Source: Bacillota bacterium
Lineage (GTDB): Bacteria > Bacillota > Sulfobacillia > JAJYWN01 > JAJZPE01
Assembly: GCA_021787335.1 (NCBI GenBank)
Contig: JAJYMC010000016.1
Coordinates: forward strand, 62,001-126,000
DNA: 64,000 nt
Reading direction: 5' to 3'
Part shown: positions 8,938 to 17,125 of the stretch, piece by piece
Layout of the letters: every line of letters starts with the position of its first letter
Position numbering within the stretch: position 1 is the stretch's first letter
The notes under the pieces: model-generated
Told to the model about the DNA's origin: nothing
Databases searched by the model: none
Seen by the model: only the letters and a program-made list of their open reading frames with translations
Program-made: the position numbers and the translations under genes

Positions 8938-10155
8938 ATGGCCAAGGGAACTGGTTCAGAGGTCAGCCTCAAGGAGATCATCGAGGCCGCCCACAACCTC
9001 AAGGGGCGGCTCGTCGAGTGGCGGCGGGACTTCCACGAGCACCCCGAGCTGGGGATGGAGGAGAGGCGGACGGCGGGTATCGTCGCCGACCACCTCCGTT
9101 CGCTCGGGATCGAGGTCAGGACCGGCTTCGGCGGCACCACGGCTGTCGTCGGTCTGCTCAAGGGGGCCAGTCCGGGGCCGACCATCGCCCTCCGGGCGGA
9201 CATGGACGCCCTCCCCATCCAGGAGGAGAACCAGGTCCCATACGCCTCCAAGACGCCGGGCCAGATGCACGCCTGCGGCCACGACTCGCACGTGACCATG
9301 CTCCTTGGCGCGGCCACGGCCCTGGCCGGTTTCCGCGAACGTCTGGCCGGCCAGGTCAAGTTCTTCTTCCAGCCGGCCGAGGAGGGGCCCGGTGGGGCCC
9401 AGCCGATGATCGCGGCCGGGGCGATGGAGGACCCCAAGGTCGACGGGGTCGTCGGCCTCCACGTCGCCAGCGAAATGAACGTGGGCGAGATCGGCGTCGT
9501 CCCCGGCGCCGACTCGGCCAGCCCGGACAGTTTCTCCATCCGCATCGTCGGCCGTGGCGGGCACGCCGCGCACCCGGACCAGGGCGTCGACGCCATCGCC
9601 GTGGCCGCCCAGGTCATCACGGCCCTGCAGACCGTCGTCTCGCGGGAGATCTACCCGCTGCAACCGGTGGTCGTCACCGTCGGGACCATCCACGGCGGTT
9701 TCCGGAACAATGTCCTGGCCGGCGAGGTAACGATGACCGGGACCATCCGGACCCTCAACGCGGACGTCCGGGACCAGGCTCAGGCCGCCGTCGGGCGCAT
9801 CGTCAAGGGCATCGCCGAGGCCATGCGGGCCACGGTCGAGGTCGACTTCAGCCGGGGTTACCCCTCGTTCTCCAGCGACCCGTCGATGTACCGGCTGGTC
9901 CGTCAGGCGGCCGTCGACGTCGTCGGACCGGAACGCATCCACGACCTCGACCCGACCATGGGTGGCGAGGACTTCGCCTACTACTGCCAGAAGGCCCCCG
10001 GGACCATGTTCCGGGTCGGCGGGCGCAACGCCGCCAAGGGCTTCACGAATCCGTTGCACCACCCACGCTTCGACCTAGACGAAGACGCCCTGCCCATCGG
10101 GGTGGCCGTCCTTGTCCGCGGCGCACTATCGTTCCTTAGCGGGGGAGAAGCTTGA
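8938..10155 (+). CDS. M20 family metallo-amidohydrolase (N-acyl amino acid / hippurate hydrolase type)
   Basis: The 405-residue protein is an M20D peptidase. ALRADMDALPI carries a metal aspartate, MHACGHDSHVTMLLGAA the metal histidines and general region, and QPAEEGPGGA the catalytic glutamates. GGHAAHPDQGVDAI belongs to the lid/dimerisation domain, and a terminal metal histidine lies in NPLHHPRFDLDE. Such enzymes remove acyl groups from amino acids or split aminoacyl amides. AGGAGGA spans the DUF4438 stop and sets the ATG at 8938. The TGA overlaps the TTG start of the next gene. The exact substrate is open. Confidence 0.9.
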   Translation: MAKGTGSEVSLKEIIEAAHNLKGRLVEWRRDFHEHPELGMEERRTAGIVADHLRSLGIEVRTGFGGTTAVVGLLKGASPGPTIALRADMDALPIQEENQVPYASKTPGQMHACGHDSHVTMLLGAATALAGFRERLAGQVKFFFQPAEEGPGGAQPMIAAGAMEDPKVDGVVGLHVASEMNVGEIGVVPGADSASPDSFSIRIVGRGGHAAHPDQGVDAIAVAAQVITALQTVVSREIYPLQPVVVTVGTIHGGFRNNVLAGEVTMTGTIRTLNADVRDQAQAAVGRIVKGIAEAMRATVEVDFSRGYPSFSSDPSMYRLVRQAAVDVVGPERIHDLDPTMGGEDFAYYCQKAPGTMFRVGGRNAAKGFTNPLHHPRFDLDEDALPIGVAVLVRGALSFLSGGEA

Positions 10156-10760
10156 ACCAGTCGCGCCATCAGGAGAAGGGAAGCCTGCTCCTGTCCTTCG
10201 CCGCCGTCGTCGCCGCCGTCATCCTGCTCTTGGCCCTGGTGTCGCTGGGGGTCGCCCGCCTCGCCGGGGCCGGCCGGCCCGCCGGTCAGACCGTCTCCGG
10301 GGGTGGCCTGACCTCCCCGGGTACTTCGGCCGGGGGCTCTCTATCGGGCGCGCCCGGCGGGGGCCCGGAGAGCCTTCCGGTCGAGGTCGCCGTCGCCGTC
10401 GAGCCGTCCAGGCTCAGTCCCGGCCAGGCCACCACGCTGACCCTGTCCGTCCGGAACCTCACCGGAGAGGCCGTCACGGCGGCCTTCAAGACCTCGCTGG
10501 AGGCCGACTTCACCGTGGAGTCGGGTGGCCGCGTCGTCTGGCAATGGTCGCGGTCCCAGGAGGTCAAGCTGGCGGACGGTCAGGTGGTCATCGGTCCCGG
10601 TCAGACGATAAGCTTCAAGGCCGTCTGGGACGGACGCGACGACTCCGGCCGGGACCTGCCGATCGGCGACTACGCCGTCAAGGGCATCTTCCTCGGCCAG
10701 CTGGCCGGCCGGACATTGCCGCTCATCACCGGCCCGGCGGCGGTCGTCGTCACGCCGTGA
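10152..10760 (+). CDS. Membrane-anchored BsuPI-like (intracellular proteinase inhibitor family) protein
   Basis: The 202-residue protein has one N-terminal membrane helix (about residues 10-38), a Gly/Ser/Pro-rich linker (40-70) and an Ig-like beta domain resembling the BsuPI/IPI family. Family features are the VEPSRLSPGQATTLTLSVRN opening, the VWQWSRSQ strand and the WDGRDDSGRDLPIGDYAV segment. BsuPI inhibits an intracellular protease in Bacillus, but most anchored, exported relatives have no known role. The TTG start overlaps the M20 gene's TGA. I infer an extracytoplasmic protein; inhibitor activity is not shown. Confidence 0.7.
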   Translation: MNQSRHQEKGSLLLSFAAVVAAVILLLALVSLGVARLAGAGRPAGQTVSGGGLTSPGTSAGGSLSGAPGGGPESLPVEVAVAVEPSRLSPGQATTLTLSVRNLTGEAVTAAFKTSLEADFTVESGGRVVWQWSRSQEVKLADGQVVIGPGQTISFKAVWDGRDDSGRDLPIGDYAVKGIFLGQLAGRTLPLITGPAAVVVTP

Positions 10761-10838
10761 CACCGCCTGGGGTCAGAAGGTTTTTCCGCGCCTCGCCCCG
10801 AATATTGAGAATCCGTCTTCATGGGAGGAGGTTCCGCG

Positions 10839-11492
10839 GTGCCCATCAGGCCGGCTAAAGATGGTTCCAAGCCGAATCAGAGGGTCGACCGGGCTCCGTC
10901 CAAACCGCTGCGGCCGAGACCGGCCAGACGGGGGACGGCGGCCACGTTCGATCGCGGCCCGGAGAAGCCGAAACCGGCGCCCAAGCCGCCGGTCCCGGCC
11001 AGGCCGCCCGAGCCCGAGGAGGAGGTCCTCCTCAAGTGGTCGGTCCACCTGGCGCGCCAGAACCCGCGGCGGACCCTGCTGACCGCCCTCGGGGTGATGG
11101 GCACGCTGGTGGTGGTCCTCCTGGCTGGTCTGGGCCTGTGGTGGGCGATCATTACCCTGATCATCATCATCGGCTCCATCTCGGCCTGGATCTTCCCCAT
11201 CCACTACGTGCTGACTAACAAGGGTATCAAGCAGTACAATTTCCTCTCCCGCGAGGAACGCTCGTGGCTGAGGTTCACCGACTACGTCATCTATGACGAC
11301 GCGGTTCAGGTGGCTTATGACCAGAGGACCCTCCGAGGTCGTATTCTCAAGGGTCTGATGCTTTATTTCGGCCCCGATAATCGGGAGCAGATCATCCAGG
11401 TGGTCAAGGACAATGTCGTCACCGAGGCGGACCTGGCGGCCCTCGAGGACGACGAGGACGACGAACTCGAAGACGACGAGCTCGACGATTAG
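10839..11492 (+). CDS. Two-helix membrane protein with bacterial PH-like domain (function unknown)
   Basis: This 217-residue protein has a basic, Pro-rich N-terminal tail (residues 1-60), two closely spaced hydrophobic helices (about 80-125), then a domain beginning IHYVLTNKGIKQYNF. That start is typical of bacterial PH/YdbS-like domains that follow a helix pair. It ends in a very acidic tail (EDDEDDELEDDELDD). GTG at 10839 is chosen because GGGAGGAGG lies seven bases upstream. Function is unknown. It stands alone between the hydrolase run and the DUF6754 operon, 472 bp upstream of the latter. Confidence 0.6.
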   Translation: MPIRPAKDGSKPNQRVDRAPSKPLRPRPARRGTAATFDRGPEKPKPAPKPPVPARPPEPEEEVLLKWSVHLARQNPRRTLLTALGVMGTLVVVLLAGLGLWWAIITLIIIIGSISAWIFPIHYVLTNKGIKQYNFLSREERSWLRFTDYVIYDDAVQVAYDQRTLRGRILKGLMLYFGPDNREQIIQVVKDNVVTEADLAALEDDEDDELEDDELDD

Positions 11493-11538
11493 GCGAAATT
11501 GGCAGAAGACTTCCCACCGTTTTCTTCAGCAGTCCAGA

Positions 11539-11565
11539 AGGAGTTCTGTTTTTCAGTGGCGAAAT
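11539..11565 (+). promoter_or_regulatory. Sigma-H-like promoter
   Basis: AGGAGTT, 12 bases, then GGCGAAAT fits the Bacillus sigma-H pattern AGGAwWW-N11/12-RnnGAAT with small deviations (GAAA for GAAT). It lies about 400 bp ahead of the DUF6754 gene. The same bases overlap a weak CAGAA/TTCTG hairpin followed by T5, so a weak terminator of the previous gene is the alternative reading. Confidence 0.35.
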
Positions 11566-11823
11566 AGCTCCAAGTCTTAAGAACAATCCATCCCTTTCTC
11601 CGTCGTAAACGGGCTATCCAGGCAGAAAGCCGCCGTCCAGGCGGCCGACGTTACCCAACATAAGTTAGAGCTTGGTTCGTTTTGAGTCTCAACCAACGAA
11701 TAAAGACTAACTTGGGGCGCCCTCCCGTTTACAGGGGGCAGTATCCACCCAAGGTTAGTCGAACCTTGGGTCTTCTTGTCATTAAGCCTTGTCCATTGGC
11801 ACTGGAAGAGGCAGCCGGTCATA

Positions 11824-11853
11824 TTGACAGTTAGTGCCCAATAGCCTTATATT
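11824..11853 (+). promoter_or_regulatory. Sigma-A promoter of the DUF6754 operon
   Basis: A perfect -35 hexamer TTGACA (11824-11829) is followed after 18 bp by TATATT (11848-11853); the register TTATAT gives a 17-bp spacer. It would start transcription about 105 bp upstream of the first gene, giving a leader that contains the 12-bp direct repeat and a CGCAGC/GCTGCG hairpin. Confidence 0.7.
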
Positions 11854-11964
11854 GAGAACAATATTTTTCAAAGATTAACATCTTCGCAGCGTGCCATCGG
11901 TCCGCTGCGAGTCTGAGATAGAGTCTGAGATAGAGTTCGAAGCGGAGAGGAGGTGCATACAACA

Positions 11965-12780
11965 ATGCTTCTTGCCGCTGAAGCTGCAAAGCCGTACCTT
12001 GGCGTCTTCGCTGAGGGGAAGTTCGCGCAGTTTGTTCTGATGCTGGTTTTTGCGTTCATCGTCTGGTTCATGGTGACCAGGGCCAAGGCGGGCATGAAGG
12101 TCCCTGAGATCCGCAAGATCAACGGGCTCGAGGCGCTCGACGAGGCCATCGGCCGCGCTACTGAAATGGGCCGCCCGGTCCACTTCACCCCCGGCCTCGG
12201 TGGCGTCGGCAACCCGATGACCTTCGCCGCCTTCGGTTTTCTCGGTTACGTCGCCAAGCTGTGCGCGAAGTACGACACCCGGCTGATCCAGACGAACGCG
12301 GACTACGTCGTCCTCGCCATCAACGAGGAAATCATCCGGCAGGCCTACCTCGAGGCTGGCCGCCCGGACGCCTTCAACAGCGACGACGTCCAGTTCATGT
12401 CCGATCAGCAGTTCGCGTACGCCGCCAACGTCATGAACATGTTCCAGAAGGATAAGCCGGCGGCGAACATCATGATGGGGGCCTTCTGGGCCGAGTCATT
12501 GATCTTCGCTGAAACCGCGTCCTTCGTCGGCGCCATCCAGATTGCCGGTACCGCGGCTACCGCCCAGCTTCCGTTCTTCATCACGGCTTGCGACTACACC
12601 CTGATCGGTGAGGAGATCTACGCCGCGTCGGCCTACCTGTCCAAGGAGCCGGTGCTGTACGGGTCTCTCGTCGGCCAGGACTGGGCCAAGATCTTCGTCT
12701 TCGCCCTGATCCTCGTCGGCACGGTCATCGCCAACTTCCAGGCGAAGGGGAACTGGCTCACCAGCATCCTCAAGAAGTAG
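11965..12780 (+). CDS. DUF6754 domain-containing membrane protein
   Basis: This 271-residue protein has an N-terminal membrane helix (about residues 17-38) and a soluble stretch with GRPVHFTPGLGGVGNP, which I associate with DUF6754 (function unknown). A hydrophobic Ala-rich region (about 165-215) contains SLIFAETASFVGAIQIAGTA, and a final helix lies at about 247-265. ATG at 11965 follows GGAGAGGAGGTG. It is the first gene of four membrane-protein genes, each with its own strong ribosome site, ending at a terminator just before the first GlmL-like gene. I infer a subunit of a membrane complex. Confidence 0.7.
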   Translation: MLLAAEAAKPYLGVFAEGKFAQFVLMLVFAFIVWFMVTRAKAGMKVPEIRKINGLEALDEAIGRATEMGRPVHFTPGLGGVGNPMTFAAFGFLGYVAKLCAKYDTRLIQTNADYVVLAINEEIIRQAYLEAGRPDAFNSDDVQFMSDQQFAYAANVMNMFQKDKPAANIMMGAFWAESLIFAETASFVGAIQIAGTAATAQLPFFITACDYTLIGEEIYAASAYLSKEPVLYGSLVGQDWAKIFVFALILVGTVIANFQAKGNWLTSILKK

Positions 12781-12838
12781 GCCGCAAGGATGAAGTCCGG
12801 ACGGTATCCCATTCTACCGGCAAAGGAGGTGCCTTCAG

Positions 12839-13465
12839 TTGCGTAAGGAACTGCCCATGATTCTGACCGTTCTGTCAGGTCTGGTGGTCATCTTCTCCCG
12901 CTACTTCCACTATGGGATGCAGTTGGGATTGATGGACACCCTCGACAAGTGGTACCTGGTGTCTTCGTCCTTCGCCATCCTGCTCGGTATCGTCAACCTG
13001 GTCAAGATTCACTGGGGCTACATCCGTCGCCGCAAGGAAGGCTGGTGGAACAGCATCGTGCTGCTCCTCTGCCTCTTCGGTTACGGTATCCTCACGGTCC
13101 AGCAGACCGTTGACGGCCCGCAGGCGGCCTGGATCTTCAACAACATCATCACCCCGGGCGACTCGACCATGTTCGCCCTGATCGCCTTCTTCATCGCGTC
13201 GGCCGCGTATCGCGCCTTCCGCGTGCGCACCAAGGAAGCGACCGTCCTGCTCGTCGCGGCGGTCATCGTCCTCCTTGGCAAGGCCCCCATCGGCGATGCC
13301 CTCATCAACGGGTGGGGCAACGTCGCCGACTGGATCCTGAAAGTCCCGAACACCGGTGGGTTCCGGGCCATCATCATCGGCGCGGCCGTCGGTGCTTTCG
13401 CGACCGGTTTCCGGATCCTCCTCGGTCTGGAGCGTGCCCACCTCGGCGGCAGCGGGACCAAGTAA
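12839..13465 (+). CDS. Polytopic membrane protein of the DUF6754 operon, unknown function
   Basis: The 208-residue product is very hydrophobic, with about six predicted helices (roughly residues 7-25, 40-58, 72-90, 108-126, 134-152, 168-190). A basic cytoplasmic loop, YIRRRKEGWW, lies near residue 65. No family was recognised. TTG at 12839 sits seven bases after AAAGGAGGTG, an excellent ribosome site, so the rare start is well supported. It lies between the DUF6754 gene and a two-helix extracytoplasmic protein. Confidence 0.6.
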   Translation: MRKELPMILTVLSGLVVIFSRYFHYGMQLGLMDTLDKWYLVSSSFAILLGIVNLVKIHWGYIRRRKEGWWNSIVLLLCLFGYGILTVQQTVDGPQAAWIFNNIITPGDSTMFALIAFFIASAAYRAFRVRTKEATVLLVAAVIVLLGKAPIGDALINGWGNVADWILKVPNTGGFRAIIIGAAVGAFATGFRILLGLERAHLGGSGTK

Positions 13466-13492
13466 ACTCGTTCGGGAAGGAGGTGTTCGCTA

Positions 13493-14317
13493 GTGTTTGA
13501 ACGGCTGCAAGTCATCGACCGACGGATAATCTACGTCCTCTTGATCTTGGTCATCGCCCTCGCCCTTCTGAAGCCGATCGGTCTCCCGGTCAAGGTGGGC
13601 CCGATGACCCAAAAGATGTATGACACCATCGACGCGCTGCCGGCCGGTTCGGTGCTGTGGCTCGGCATGGACCTCGCCGTCTCGACCAAGGCCGAGCAGT
13701 ACCCGATGGTCAGCGTCCTTCTGGATCATGCCTTTCGGAAGAACCTGAAGGTCGTTTCGTTCGCCATGTGGCCCAACGGCGGCCAGATCTTCGATACGTT
13801 GGTCGCCCCGGTGGCGAAGAAGTACAACAAGCAGAACGGTACTGACTACCTGAACATCGGCTACAAGCCGGGTGGTAACGTCGCCCTCCGGGCCATGGTG
13901 ACCGACATCAATACCGCGGCCGCGGGCGTCGACCAGAACGGCCAGCCGCTGGCCAATACCCAACTTGGTCAGCAGGTCAAGAAACTGACCAAGGACTATG
14001 TCTCCTTCATCGTCGACGTGGCGGCCGGCGACCCCGGGACCACCGATTACCTGAACTACGTGAGCACGCCGGAGAAGATTCCGATGGCGACCGCCGTGGT
14101 CAACGTGTCGGTCCCGGGCGAGATGCCTTACGTCCAGTCCGGTCAATACCAGGGTCTGATGGGTGGACTTCGCGGCGCGGCTGAGTACGAGATCATGGCC
14201 AAGGCCCCCGGCAAGGCGGCCTCGGGTATGGACTCCCAGTCTCTCGGCGCGGCCCTCGTCGTCCTCTTCATCATCTTTGGCAACGTCGGCTATCTTACTA
14301 GCCGCGGGAAGAAATAA
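13493..14317 (+). CDS. Bitopic membrane protein of the DUF6754 operon, unknown function
   Basis: The 274-residue protein has a hydrophobic helix at residues 13-33 (IIYVLLILVIALALLKPIG) and another near the C-terminus (about 247-266). The ~210-residue domain between them should face outside if the first helix is N-in. That domain has alternating alpha/beta character (SVLWLGMDLAVS, LKVVSFAMWPNGGQIF), and no family was recognised. GTG at 13493 is set by GGAAGGAGGTG. Its mid-operon position suggests it is the extracytoplasmic part of the putative complex. Confidence 0.6.
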   Translation: MFERLQVIDRRIIYVLLILVIALALLKPIGLPVKVGPMTQKMYDTIDALPAGSVLWLGMDLAVSTKAEQYPMVSVLLDHAFRKNLKVVSFAMWPNGGQIFDTLVAPVAKKYNKQNGTDYLNIGYKPGGNVALRAMVTDINTAAAGVDQNGQPLANTQLGQQVKKLTKDYVSFIVDVAAGDPGTTDYLNYVSTPEKIPMATAVVNVSVPGEMPYVQSGQYQGLMGGLRGAAEYEIMAKAPGKAASGMDSQSLGAALVVLFIIFGNVGYLTSRGKK

Positions 14318-14373
14318 CACGGGGTGTCTAGGCACCCGTTCTCCTTAAGCCCTAAGGAGGAGGTGAAAAAGGA

Positions 14374-15006
14374 TTGGGCGCTAACATCTTTGACCCGGCA
14401 AACCTGACCGGCGCCATCATGACGCTGGCGGTCCTGACCTTCTTGATCAAGGATAACCCCGTGTTCGACCTTTTCCAGAATGGGTTCGTGGGGTTATACT
14501 TCGCCTACTCGATCGGCCTGACGTACCATTCCTACATCCGGCCGACCATCGTCGACGACATCGCCAAGAAGGGGCAGTATAGCTACATCATCCCCGTCGT
14601 TCTGGGGCTCTTGGTGTACTTCATGTTCGTCCCCTCCCTCAACTGGATCGCTCGGTATCCGATGTCGTTCTGGGTAGGGTACGGCGCTGGGTACATCCTG
14701 GCCTTCCAGCCGGGTTCGCTGATGCCGCAGATTTACAACACGTTCATCAAGTTCTACGGGAAGGCCTCCTTCCTGGACAACTTGAACGCCATCCTGTTGT
14801 TCATCTCGGTCGTCACGGCCCTGGCGTACTTCTTCTTCACGGTGCGCAAGCAGGGTACGGCGGTTGGGTTCGCGGCCGAGACCGGCCGCTGGGTGATCAT
14901 GATCGCCCTCGGCGCCGCGTTCGGCAGTACCGTCCTCTACCGTATCACGCTGTTCGTCGGCCGGATGCAGTTCCTGCTCGGCGACTGGTTGGGCATCCTG
15001 AAGTAA
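14374..15006 (+). CDS. Polytopic membrane protein closing the DUF6754 operon, unknown function
   Basis: A 210-residue hydrophobic protein with about six helices, among them AIMTLAVLTFLI near the N-terminus, YIIPVVLGLLVYFMFV at the centre and LLFISVVTALAYFFF in the second half. No domain was recognised. TTG at 14374 follows AAGGAGGAGGTG. A strong hairpin terminator starts 60 bp after the stop, which marks the end of this four-gene operon and separates it from the GlmL-like gene. Confidence 0.6.
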   Translation: MGANIFDPANLTGAIMTLAVLTFLIKDNPVFDLFQNGFVGLYFAYSIGLTYHSYIRPTIVDDIAKKGQYSYIIPVVLGLLVYFMFVPSLNWIARYPMSFWVGYGAGYILAFQPGSLMPQIYNTFIKFYGKASFLDNLNAILLFISVVTALAYFFFTVRKQGTAVGFAAETGRWVIMIALGAAFGSTVLYRITLFVGRMQFLLGDWLGILK

Positions 15007-15065
15007 TCCTGGGCGGCCTGACCAACCAACACGGATAGGATTACGGATTCGCGTCGAAAGAGAGG

Positions 15066-15093
15066 AAAAGCCCACTCGTTCGAGTGGGCTTTT
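15066..15093 (+). terminator. Strong intrinsic terminator, probably bidirectional
   Basis: AAAAGCCCACTCG and CGAGTGGGCTTTT form a perfect 13-bp stem with a 2-base loop (or an 8-bp GC stem with a tetraloop), ending in TTTT. It ends the four-gene membrane operon. Confidence 0.9.
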
Positions 15094-15208
15094 ACTCTAA
15101 TCCCTAAACTAAACTGGTGGGACCATTCCTCCCTGACGCTGCAGCGAGACGGAGTTATGACCATGTCAGGCGGACCGGTCGCGCGGGGAGACTCGAAGGA
15201 GGTATCAG

Positions 15209-17125
15209 ATGTCCGGGGAAGGCAGGGCTATCGAGTCAATCCTGGCCACTGACGTCGGTAGTACGACGACCAAAGCCATTCTCATCGAAAAGAAGGGCGA
15301 CGAGTATCGCCTGATCACCCGCGGGGAGATGCCGACCACGGTCGAAGCGCCGTGGGAGAACGTCATGATCGGCGTCCGCAAGTCCATTCGCCGCGTGGAA
15401 GAACTCATTCAACGGCCGTTGCTCGACGACACAGGGCACCTGATCCGGCCCAAGCAGGGGGACAAGGGCGTCGATTATTACGTCTCCACCAGCAGCGCCG
15501 GCGGCGGTCTGCAGATGATGGTCGCCGGCTTGGTCTCCAGCATCAGCGCCTCCAGCGCCCACCGCGCGGCGCTCGGCGCGGGCGCGGTCGTCCTTGACGT
15601 CGTCGCCGTGGACGACGGGCGGTCGACCTCGGAGCAGATTACCCGGATCACTGAACTGCGCCCGGACATCATCCTCATGTCGGGCGGGGTCGACGGTGGC
15701 TCGGTGGCCTACATCGCGGCCATCGCCGAGACCATCGTGCAGGCCAGCCCGCAACCGCGGTTCGGGGCCACCTTCAAGTTGCCCCTGGTCTACGCGGGGA
15801 ACAAGGACGCCCAGGACATGATCCAGTCCATCGCCGAGAAGGAACTCGAAGTCCATCTGGTCGAGAACCTCCGGCCGCGGCACGACCTGGAGAACCTTGG
15901 GCCCGCCCGCGAGTCAATCCATGACCTGTTCATGAACCACGTCATGGCCCAGGCTCCCGGATACGGTGAGCTGATGAAGTGGGTCGACGTGACCATCATG
16001 CCGACGCCTGGTGCGGTCGGCAGCATCATCATGGTCATGGCCAAACAATACAAGCAGAACATCGTCGGGGTTGACATCGGTGGGGCCACGACCGACGTCT
16101 TCTCCGATTTCGAAGGGACCTTCACCCGGACCGTCAGCGCCAACCTGGGGATGAGTTACAGCGTCTGCAACGTCCTCGAGGAGGCCGGGTTCGAGAACAT
16201 CCGGCGGTGGCTGCCGTTCGAGGTCGACGAGGAAGGGCTGTCCGACTGGATCTCCAACAAGATGGTCCGGCCGACGACCATTCCGCAGACCCTCGACAAG
16301 CTCATCGTCGAGCAGGCCATCTCCCGCGAGGCCCTGCGGCTCTCGTTCGCTCATCATAAGAGTCTGGCCCGCAAGGTCGAGGCTCAGGAGATCCTGGCCG
16401 GCTGGCGGACCCAGTCCAAGTGGACCAAGGCCGCCGGCGAAGAAGTCATCGAGATGATGAAGCTCAACATGCTCGTCGGTTCGGGCGGCGTGCTCTCCCA
16501 CGCCCCGCGGCGCGAGCAGGCGGCCCTGATGCTGATGGACTCCTTCGTCCCGGAAGGCGTCACCCAGTTGGCCGTCGACTCCATCTTCATGATGCCGCAC
16601 CTGGGCGTGCTGGCGTCGACCCACCCGGAGATCGCCGCCGAGGTCTTCGACAAGGACTGCCTGGTCCGCCTCGGCACCTGCGTGGCACCGTCCGGCAAGG
16701 CCCGCGACGGGCAGGTGATCGGGACGATCAAGATAACCATGCCCGACGGGCAGGTCATCGACGATAAGATGCTTTACGGCGATATGAAGCGCTACCCGCT
16801 CCCGGTCGGCACCATCGCCAAGGCCGAGATTCAACCGAGCGGGGCCTTCGACCTGGGTGAGGGGAAGGGCAAGAAGGTCGAGGCCGAGCTCCACGGCGGC
16901 CTGGTCGGGATCGTCATCGACGGCCGCGGCCGGCCTCTGGAGCTGCCCCAGAACGACAAGGAGCGCGTGGCCAAGCTGATCAAGTGGATCGAGACACTGA
17001 ACGTCTATCCGATGGACTTCATCCGGAAGTACCAGGCGGAGAGCCCGGTTGCGACGAAGACCGCGGCCGGCGCGGAGAAGGGGGGCGAGCGGGGTGGCCT
17101 ATTCGGTCGGTTCGGCCGGAAGTAA
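15209..17125 (+). CDS. GlmL-like ATPase, copy 1 (glutamate mutase L family, actin-like fold)
   Basis: The 638-residue protein belongs to the family of GlmL/MutL, whose founding member is encoded with B12-dependent glutamate mutase. All expected ASKHA nucleotide motifs are intact: phosphate 1 DVGSTTTK (D15-K22), phosphate 2 VDIGGATTD (D289 onward) and the adenosine loop VGSGGVLSHAP (G424 region). A STSSAGGGLQMMVAGLV segment near residue 100 is highly conserved with copy 2. ATG at 15209 follows GAAGGAGG. Its end overlaps the partner gene by 32 bases. There is no mutase gene in the window, so reactivation of a mutase is doubtful and another client is likely. Confidence 0.85.
   Translation: MSGEGRAIESILATDVGSTTTKAILIEKKGDEYRLITRGEMPTTVEAPWENVMIGVRKSIRRVEELIQRPLLDDTGHLIRPKQGDKGVDYYVSTSSAGGGLQMMVAGLVSSISASSAHRAALGAGAVVLDVVAVDDGRSTSEQITRITELRPDIILMSGGVDGGSVAYIAAIAETIVQASPQPRFGATFKLPLVYAGNKDAQDMIQSIAEKELEVHLVENLRPRHDLENLGPARESIHDLFMNHVMAQAPGYGELMKWVDVTIMPTPGAVGSIIMVMAKQYKQNIVGVDIGGATTDVFSDFEGTFTRTVSANLGMSYSVCNVLEEAGFENIRRWLPFEVDEEGLSDWISNKMVRPTTIPQTLDKLIVEQAISREALRLSFAHHKSLARKVEAQEILAGWRTQSKWTKAAGEEVIEMMKLNMLVGSGGVLSHAPRREQAALMLMDSFVPEGVTQLAVDSIFMMPHLGVLASTHPEIAAEVFDKDCLVRLGTCVAPSGKARDGQVIGTIKITMPDGQVIDDKMLYGDMKRYPLPVGTIAKAEIQPSGAFDLGEGKGKKVEAELHGGLVGIVIDGRGRPLELPQNDKERVAKLIKWIETLNVYPMDFIRKYQAESPVATKTAAGAEKGGERGGLFGRFGRK

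Larger units (their letters stand above)
11493..11964 (+). other. Structured intergenic leader upstream of the DUF6754 operon
   Basis: This 472-bp gap is lower in GC than its surroundings. Several dyads are visible: CAGAA/TTCTG at 11535-11548, GCCGCC/GGCGGC near 11623-11640, TTCGTT/AACGAA near 11677-11700, and GACTAAC-TTGGG against CCCAAGGTTAGTC (11707-11761) enclosing a GCCCTC/GGGGGC hairpin. A 12-bp direct repeat, GAGTCTGAGATA, occurs twice at 11909-11932. No known riboswitch was recognised. A short antisense open frame here has no ribosome site or recognisable product. Confidence 0.5.

Noticed and set aside
11700-11770. Riboswitch or T-box in the DUF6754 leader
   Set aside because: No T-box sequence (GGGTGGNACCGCG-like) or known aptamer core was recognised, and the hairpins lie upstream of the best promoter.
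11577-11822. An 81-codon antisense frame in the leader before the DUF6754 gene
   Set aside because: No ribosome site or recognisable domain; it overlaps several hairpins, and the region is better explained as a regulatory leader.
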